Below, piece by piece: positions 55,363-64,000 of a DNA stretch of 64,000 nt. Below the pieces are notes generated by a model, which was not told where the DNA came from, did no database searches, and saw only the letters and a program-made list of their open reading frames with translations. Where the stretch lies: positions 1 to 64,000 of the forward strand of contig NZ_BMWE01000005.1 in the NCBI RefSeq assembly GCF_014651075.1, written 5' to 3'. Numbering within the stretch: the first letter of the stretch is position 1; every line of letters starts with the position of its first letter. Made by a program: the position numbers and the translations under genes. This DNA is from Streptomyces djakartensis (GTDB taxonomy: Bacteria > Actinomycetota > Actinomycetes > Streptomycetales > Streptomycetaceae).

Positions 55363-56838
55363 CTATACCGGAAGGAAGTTGATCGGGTGGCTGTCGGTCG
55401 CCCAGAGGTACTGCACGGCGTACGCCCGCCACGGGCGCCAGGCCCCCGCGCGGGCGGTGAGTGCGGAGGGGGTGGAGGGCAGGCCGAGCTCCCGGGCGGC
55501 GCGGCGGACGCCCAGGTCGGTGGGGAGGAAGGCGTCCGGGTCGCCGAGGGCGCGCATGGCGATGACGTCCACCGTCCAGGGGCCGAAGCCGGGCAGGGCG
55601 AGAAGCTGGGCGCGGGTCCGCGGCCAGTCGCTCTCCACTCCCAGGTGAAGGTCGCCGTCGGCGAGGTGACGGACCAGGGTGGTGAAGGTCGCGCGGCGGG
55701 TGCGGGGCATCGCCAGCGTCTCCCCATCGAGCGCCGCGAGGGCCTCGGGGGCCGGGAAGAGGTGGGTGAGGCCGCCCTCGGGGTCGTCGACCGGTTCGCC
55801 GTGCGCGGTGACCAGGCGGGCCGCGTGGGTGCGGGCGGCGGCGGTGGAGACCTGCTGGCCCAGTACGGCCCGGACGGCGAACTCCGCCTCGTCCACGGTG
55901 CGCGGGACGCGCCGGCCGGGCGCCTTGTCGACCAGCGGCGCCAGGACCGGGTCCGAGCGCAGCTCCTCGTCGATCGCGACCGGGTCGGCGTCCAGGTCGA
56001 GCAGGCGGCGGCAGCGGCTGATGGCGACGGTCAGATCCCGCAGGTCGCTGAGGGTGAGGCGGCAGGCGATGTGGTCGGGGCCGGGAGTCAGCGACACGAT
56101 GCCGTTGCCGTACGGCAGCCGCAGCGTGCGCCGGTAGGAGCCGCCCCGCCACTCCTCCACCCCGGGCACGGCCGTCGCGGTGAGGTGGCCGAAGAGGTTG
56201 TCGGGGTTGAGCGGGGCGCGGAACGGCAGCCTCAGGGACAGGGCGCCGGGCGTGCTCGCGCCCTGCCGCCGGGGCGCCCGGGCACGCAGTTCGCTCGGGG
56301 CGAGGGCGTAGACCTCGCGGACCGTGTCGTTGAAGGTGCGGATCGAGGCGAAGCCGGCGGCGAAGGCGATCTCCGCCATCGGCAGGGGGGTCGTCTCGAT
56401 CAGCAGCCGGGCCGTCTGGGCCCGCTGGGCCCGGGCGAGCGCGAGCGGGCCGGCGCCCACTTCGGCCAGGAGCTGACGCTCGACCTGCCGGGTGCTGTAG
56501 CCGAGGCGGGCGGCGAGGCCGGGCACACCCTCGCGGTCCACGACGCCGTCGGCGATCAGCCGCATGGCCCGGGCCACGAGGTCGGCGCGCCGGTTCCACT
56601 CCGGGGAGCCGGGGCTGGTGTCGGGCCGGCAGCGTTTGCAGGCCCGGAAACCGGCCTGCTGGCAGGCCGCCGCGCTCGGGTGGAAGACCATGTTCTCCGG
56701 CTTCGGCGGCACGACCGGGCAACTGGGCCGGCAGTAGATGCCGGTTGTCAGGACGGCCGTGAAGAACCAGCCGTCGAACCGCGCGTCCTTGGACCGGACG
56801 GCGCGCACGCAGCGCTCGGTGTCGGTGTGCATCCCCAT
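55363..56838 (-). CDS. Ada-AlkA fusion: methyl-phosphotriester sensor plus 3-methyladenine glycosylase
   Basis: 491 residues from ATG 56838 (GGAG eight bases upstream); ATGs 56844 and 56862 are alternatives. Residues about 5-80: Ada N-terminal zinc domain with four cysteines (YCRPSC and ACKRC), one of which takes methyl from DNA phosphotriesters. About 85-185: AraC-type helix-turn-helix (GVPGLAARLGYSTRQVERQLLAEVGAGP, MAEIAFAAGFASIRTFNDTVREVYALAPSELR). About 200-491: AlkA glycosylase with the helix-hairpin-helix LLALPGFGPWTVDVIAMRALGDPDAFLPTDLG; the Asp in PTDLG is the catalytic position. It therefore both senses and repairs methylation and should activate its own operon with ogt. Confidence 0.94.
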   Translation of the reverse strand: MGMHTDTERCVRAVRSKDARFDGWFFTAVLTTGIYCRPSCPVVPPKPENMVFHPSAAACQQAGFRACKRCRPDTSPGSPEWNRRADLVARAMRLIADGVVDREGVPGLAARLGYSTRQVERQLLAEVGAGPLALARAQRAQTARLLIETTPLPMAEIAFAAGFASIRTFNDTVREVYALAPSELRARAPRRQGASTPGALSLRLPFRAPLNPDNLFGHLTATAVPGVEEWRGGSYRRTLRLPYGNGIVSLTPGPDHIACRLTLSDLRDLTVAISRCRRLLDLDADPVAIDEELRSDPVLAPLVDKAPGRRVPRTVDEAEFAVRAVLGQQVSTAAARTHAARLVTAHGEPVDDPEGGLTHLFPAPEALAALDGETLAMPRTRRATFTTLVRHLADGDLHLGVESDWPRTRAQLLALPGFGPWTVDVIAMRALGDPDAFLPTDLGVRRAARELGLPSTPSALTARAGAWRPWRAYAVQYLWATDSHPINFLPV

Positions 56839-56929
56839 CTGCATGGCTCCAGCATCGGGCACCGATCGCGGCCGGGTCTGGCGAGAATCCGACCTCGACC
56901 TTCCGCGCGCAGGCGCCTCACGGGCACAG

Positions 56930-56945
56930 ATGAAGATTCATTCAT
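56930..56945. promoter_or_regulatory. ArsR/SmtB-type operator of the NmtR-like gene
   Basis: ATGAA-GATTCA-TTCAT, an inverted repeat of the TGAA-N6-TTCA type bound by SmtB/NmtR/ZiaR repressors. It covers the expected -35 of the leaderless promoter whose -10 is at 56964. Confidence 0.6.
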
Positions 56946-56963
56946 GTGTTGGCGTGGGGCCGG

Positions 56964-56969
56964 TACGAT
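56964..56969 (+). promoter_or_regulatory. -10 of the leaderless nmtR-like gene
   Basis: TACGAT, six bases before ATG 56976. The resulting N-terminus, MGHG, is exactly the one whose Gly2 and His3 are metal ligands in mycobacterial NmtR, which independently supports this start. Confidence 0.55.
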
Positions 56970-56975
56970 GGCGTC

Positions 56976-57338
56976 ATGGGTCATGGAGCCGTCATCCCCG
57001 CGCAGGACGCCACCGAGCGCGTACGCCTGGACGCGGACAACGTCGCGAAGGTCGCCACCACGCTCCAGGCCCTGTCCACGCCGTCCCGGCTGCTGATCCT
57101 CGCGCGCCTCAGGGAAGGCCCGCTGCCGGCCACGGAGTTGGCCGCCGAGGTGGGCATGGAGCAGTCCGCCTGCTCGCACCAGCTGCGGTTGCTGCGCAAT
57201 CTCGGCCTGGTGGTGGGCGAGCGACGGGGCCGTTCGGTGGTGTACGCGCTGCACGACCACCATGTCGCCGAGCTGCTCGACCAGGCCGTGTACCACGTGG
57301 AGCATCTGCGCCTGGGCCTCAGCGACGCCACCGACTGA
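56976..57338 (+). CDS. nmtR: NmtR-type nickel/cobalt-responsive ArsR repressor
   Basis: 120 residues. The winged helix has STPSRLLILARLREGPLPATELAAEVGMEQSACSHQLRLLRNLGLVVGERRGRSVVYAL. The alpha-5 metal site is complete: Asp94, His96, His107, His110 (spacing D-x-H-x10-H-x2-H), as in NmtR and CzrA. N-terminal Gly2-His3 adds the extra ligands known from NmtR, favouring Ni/Co over Zn. It should release its operator on metal binding. NmtR normally controls an adjacent P-type ATPase (NmtA); none lies next to it here, where the Ada-AlkA gene is the divergent neighbour. Confidence 0.85.
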   Translation: MGHGAVIPAQDATERVRLDADNVAKVATTLQALSTPSRLLILARLREGPLPATELAAEVGMEQSACSHQLRLLRNLGLVVGERRGRSVVYALHDHHVAELLDQAVYHVEHLRLGLSDATD

Positions 57339-57365
57339 GGCGGCGCCGCTGAGGCGTGGTCGGCC

Positions 57366-61328
<3,963 letters not shown>

Positions 61329-61415
61329 TCACGGAACTCAACTTTCCTCCCGGGATGGGAGTTTCTGTTGGGACTCGTGCAACTGACGGTGACGGAGCAA
61401 CTGCTGAGCAGGCAC

Positions 61416-61444
61416 ACACTAGGACTCGAACACAATCGAAGCAA
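61416..61444 (-). promoter_or_regulatory. beta-galactosidase promoter with TTCGA direct repeats
   Basis: Minus strand: -35 TTGCTT (61444-61439), 17-base spacer, -10 TAGTGT (61421-61416). The region contains TTCGA-TTGTG-TTCGA, a direct repeat with 10-base period partly within the spacer, as used by DeoR-like sugar regulators. The leader would be about 135 bases. Confidence 0.55.
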
Positions 61445-61493
61445 CGATCGCGTCGGACTTTGTGCGGTCCTGATTGGGTGGCGCGGTATCCGC

Positions 61494-61931
61494 TCAGCTC
61501 GTGAGGAAGGCGAGCACCTCGCTCGCCGGCCGGGCCGGCGCGTCCAGCGGTAGGAGATGCCCGGCGTCCGGGACCGGCCGGAGCCGTGCGCCCGGGATCA
61601 GGACGGCGAGTTGCCGTCCCTTGGCGAAGGGAATCCAGGTGTCCTCGGTGCCCCGGCACACGGTGACGGGCAGGCCGATCGTGGGATACAGCGGCTGGAT
61701 GTCGTCGGTGTGGCGCTGGTCGGCCTGCGCGAGCTGCCGGTCGAAGGCGGCCGGGCCCCGCTCCCCCGTCCACGGCCCAACCAGCGCGTCCGGCGCGGCG
61801 GGACGCAGCCCGGTGTGGCTCGCGGACGTGACGTACTCGCGCACCAGGGCCCCGTGCGGCGCCGCCGGCAGTCGCTCGAAGACGCGGCTGTGCTCCCCGA
61901 CGCCGTGGACAGAGTCTCCCCCAGCGACCGG
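61494..61931 (-). pseudogene. alpha/beta hydrolase lacking its N-terminal half
   Basis: The open stretch codes about 145 residues that correspond to the lid and C-terminal half of an alpha/beta hydrolase (RVFERLPAAPHGALVREYVTSASHTGLRPAAPDALVGPWTGERGPAAFDRQLAQADQ, then GLPVTVCRGTEDTWIPFAKG for Asp and DAGHLLPLDAP for His). The oxyanion loop and nucleophile serine should lie upstream but are absent; a stop (61934-61932) precedes the preserved part and unrelated sequence follows. The earliest start in frame is GTG 61844. Remnant of a haloalkane-dehalogenase-like gene; not expected to be active. Confidence 0.7.
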
Positions 61932-62091
61932 TCACCCAAGAGTGCTCTCCTTCACTGTCCGTACAGGCCCTCGGTCTTTTGTCCTTTCGGCGCGACAGTG
62001 CCGCGCCTGCGACCGTACTGTGACCTCAGCGAACAAACCCGCGCAACGGATCTCGGCGGTACCTCTTGCCGCGCCGGAAGGAGCGGCTGGC

Positions 62092-64000
62092 ATGAACGGG
62101 TATGCGACCCCGGATCGCGACGGCGTCACGGCTGCGCCCGGCGGCCTGCTGGACCTGCTGAAGGTCGCGGCGGTGGTCCTGGACGCGGAGGGGCACATCG
62201 CCCTGTGGAGCCCCGAGATCGAGCGGCTGCTCGGTTACACCGCGGCCGAGGCCCTGCGGCAGCGCGCCGACACGCTCCTGATCGCCCCCGAGAACCGCCC
62301 CCGCGGCAGGGAGCTGTTCGCCCAGGTCAGAGCGGGCGACCGCTGGGCGGGGGTCTTCCCGCTGCGGCACAAGGACGGCTCGGAACGGGCCGTGGAGTTC
62401 CGCACCATGCGGCTGCTGGACTCCGAGGGGCAGCCTCACCTGCTCGGACTCGCCGCGGACGCGACGACGGTCCGGAACGTGGAGCGGGACCTCGCCCTCT
62501 CGCACAGTCTCGTCAACCAGACGCCGCTCGGTATCGCCGTCTTCGACAACGAGCTGCGCTGGGTCGGGGTCAACCCCGCCCTGGAGCGGATCAACGGCGT
62601 ACCGGAGGAGGCCGTGCTGGGACGCCGGGTCGGGGAGGTGCTGCCGGACCTGGACGTGGAGGCCATCGAGGGCCGGATGCGGCACGTCCTCAAGACCGGC
62701 AGACCCCTGCTCGACCAGCAGACCCTGGGCCGTACGGTGGCGGACGAGCAGGACCGCGCCTACTCGGAGTCGTACCACCGCATCGAGGACACCGACGGCC
62801 GGGTGCTCGGTCTGGCGATGGCCGTACTGGACGTCACCGAGCGCCAGCAGGCCGCCGCCGAGGTCGCGCAGGCGCGCCAGCACCTGTCGGTGATCGCCGA
62901 CGCCGGAGTGCGGATCGGCACCACGCTCGATCTGCAGCAGACCGCCCGGGAGCTGGCCGACGTGGTCGTCTCACACGTGGCGGACCTGGCAGCCGTGGAC
63001 GTCCTGGAGTCCGTCGTCGCCCACGGCACCATCCCCGCGGTGTTCGACAGCGCGCCCGCCGAGTTCCGGGCGCTGGCGGTGGCGGCCGGATACCCCACCG
63101 ACGCGATCCACGCCGCCGACCCGGTGGGCGAGCTGGCCACCTACGGGCCGTCTCGGATCATCACGCAGTGCGTCCGCAGTGCCCGCCCGGTCCTGGTGGA
63201 GCGCGTGGACGCCAGCATGATGCGGCGCATCGCCCGGGACGCGCGCGCCGCGCAGACGCTGCGCGAGGCCGGCGCCCACTCCTATCTGGCCCTGCCGCTG
63301 ATGGCCCGGGGCAAGGTGCTGGGCACGCTCACGCTGTACCGCACGGTCGACGAGCGCCCCTTCGACGACCGGGACCAGGTGCTCGCCTCGGAACTCGCCG
63401 CGCGCGCCGCGATCTGCATCGACAACGCCCGCCTCTACGGGCGGGAACGCGGCACCGCCCTGACGCTCCAGCGCAGCCTGCTCCCGGCCACGCCCGCCGA
63501 GCGGGAGGGGCTGGAGATCGCCGCCCGCTACCGTCCGGCCCTCAGCGAGGTCGGCGGCGACTGGTACGACGTGCTGCCGCTGGGCCGGGGACGCACCGCC
63601 TTCGTCGTCGGCGACGTGATGGGCAAGGGCGTCCAGGCAGCGGCGATCATGGGGCAGCTGAGCACCGCCACGCGGGCTCTGGCCCGGCTCGATCTGCCGC
63701 CCGCCGAGCTGCTGCGGCACCTCGACGACATCGCCGGTTCGCTCGGCGACGCGATCGCCACGTGCGTGTACGCCGTGTGTGATCTGCGGGCCGGCGTCTG
63801 CGCGCTGTCCAGCGCCGGTCACCTGCCGCCGGTGCTCGCCGGGCCGGACGGCAGCGCCGAGCTGGTCGACGTACCCGGCGGTGTCCCGCTCGGGGTGGGC
63901 GGTGTGGAGTTCCGCACCGTGGAGGTGGAGCTCGCCCCGGGCTCCCTGCTCGCGCTGTACACCGACGGGCTGGTCGAGAACCGCGGGGAGCCGATCGACG
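62092..64000 (+). CDS. PAS-PAS-GAF-SpoIIE (PP2C) phosphatase, incomplete at window end
   Basis: At least 636 residues from ATG 62092 (AAGGAG nine bases upstream); no stop before the window edge. PAS 1 about 15-125 (LLKVAAVVLDAEGHIALWSPEIERLLGYTAAEAL), PAS 2 about 135-250 (NQTPLGIAVFDNELRWVGVNPALERINGVPEEAVLGRRV), GAF about 265-455, then a SpoIIE-type phosphatase from about 460 (LQRSLLPATPAEREGLEIAARYRPALSEVGGDWYDVLPL with the metal-binding Asp, VVGDVMGKGVQAAAIMGQL, LYTDGLVE). Streptomyces use many such proteins to dephosphorylate anti-anti-sigma factors in response to signals. Soluble; a C-terminal anti-sigma kinase domain often follows, but cannot be seen here. Confidence 0.9.
   Translation, partial: MNGYATPDRDGVTAAPGGLLDLLKVAAVVLDAEGHIALWSPEIERLLGYTAAEALRQRADTLLIAPENRPRGRELFAQVRAGDRWAGVFPLRHKDGSERAVEFRTMRLLDSEGQPHLLGLAADATTVRNVERDLALSHSLVNQTPLGIAVFDNELRWVGVNPALERINGVPEEAVLGRRVGEVLPDLDVEAIEGRMRHVLKTGRPLLDQQTLGRTVADEQDRAYSESYHRIEDTDGRVLGLAMAVLDVTERQQAAAEVAQARQHLSVIADAGVRIGTTLDLQQTARELADVVVSHVADLAAVDVLESVVAHGTIPAVFDSAPAEFRALAVAAGYPTDAIHAADPVGELATYGPSRIITQCVRSARPVLVERVDASMMRRIARDARAAQTLREAGAHSYLALPLMARGKVLGTLTLYRTVDERPFDDRDQVLASELAARAAICIDNARLYGRERGTALTLQRSLLPATPAEREGLEIAARYRPALSEVGGDWYDVLPLGRGRTAFVVGDVMGKGVQAAAIMGQLSTATRALARLDLPPAELLRHLDDIAGSLGDAIATCVYAVCDLRAGVCALSSAGHLPPVLAGPDGSAELVDVPGGVPLGVGGVEFRTVEVELAPGSLLALYTDGLVENRGEPID

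Overview
The window reads as chromosomal DNA of a Streptomyces species. It has very high G+C and near-exclusive G/C at third codon positions. Many genes start with GTG or TTG, many neighbours overlap by 4 bases, and several genes appear to be leaderless, with a TAnnnT hexamer 6 or 7 bases before the ATG. The gene families also fit: a ten-gene actinobacterial gas-vesicle operon, an F420-dependent oxidoreductase, a LigD polymerase, the ethylmalonyl-CoA pathway and an NmtR-type repressor. I could run no searches; names rest on motifs and family knowledge, and similarity to the S. coelicolor SCO645x-SCO650x region is recalled, not checked.

Layout. 1-1298: end of an aspartase, a methyltransferase and a tiny membrane protein. 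1319-6551 (minus): gas-vesicle operon in the order gvpO-A-F-G-Y-Z-J-L-S-K. 6646-11431 (minus): FAD oxidoreductase with a repeat tail, transketolase and LigD polymerase, coupled by 4-base overlaps. 11605-15577: F420 oxidoreductase, YqeY-like protein, SDR plus holin-like pair, VOC protein, GNAT. 15610-22628 (minus): a secreted CocE-type hydrolase and a four-peptidase operon (M55, M20, S9, S66) that looks like cell-wall peptide recycling, preceded by a possible 10-residue leader peptide. 22702-23802: secreted SGNH esterase.

24032-31496 (plus) is the most unusual block. It holds a cytosolic LCAT-like lipase, a 1793-residue protein combining a transglutaminase-like domain, a STAND-type NTPase and 16 tandem 46-residue repeats, and a four-helix membrane protein, all tightly packed. 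It looks like a sensor/effector conflict or defence module and is the best candidate here for an undescribed system.

31548-38823: MFS exporter fused to three surface-type beta domains, SRPBCC protein, SOS-box-controlled radical SAM protein, secreted hydrolase, RidA, an internally deleted GNAT, and a HEAT-repeat gene with a TTA (bldA) codon. 39272-48455: fused 3-hydroxyacyl-CoA dehydrogenase, TetR regulator, and an ethylmalonyl-CoA operon (ccr, meaA, mcl, mch, acd) whose promoter carries a perfect dyad between -35 and -10. 48626-50123: psd-pssA for phosphatidylethanolamine, closed by a strong terminator. 50300-54823: glycerate kinase, then ADP-ribosylglycohydrolase, Nudix and sirtuin genes in a row (an ADP-ribose/NAD theme), then a VOC-TPR protein. 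54870-56838: Ogt and Ada-AlkA alkylation repair. 56976-64000: NmtR-type repressor without its usual transporter nearby, Tat-exported LacZ-type beta-galactosidase with a LamG-like insertion, a truncated hydrolase, and the start of a PAS-GAF-SpoIIE phosphatase that runs off the end.
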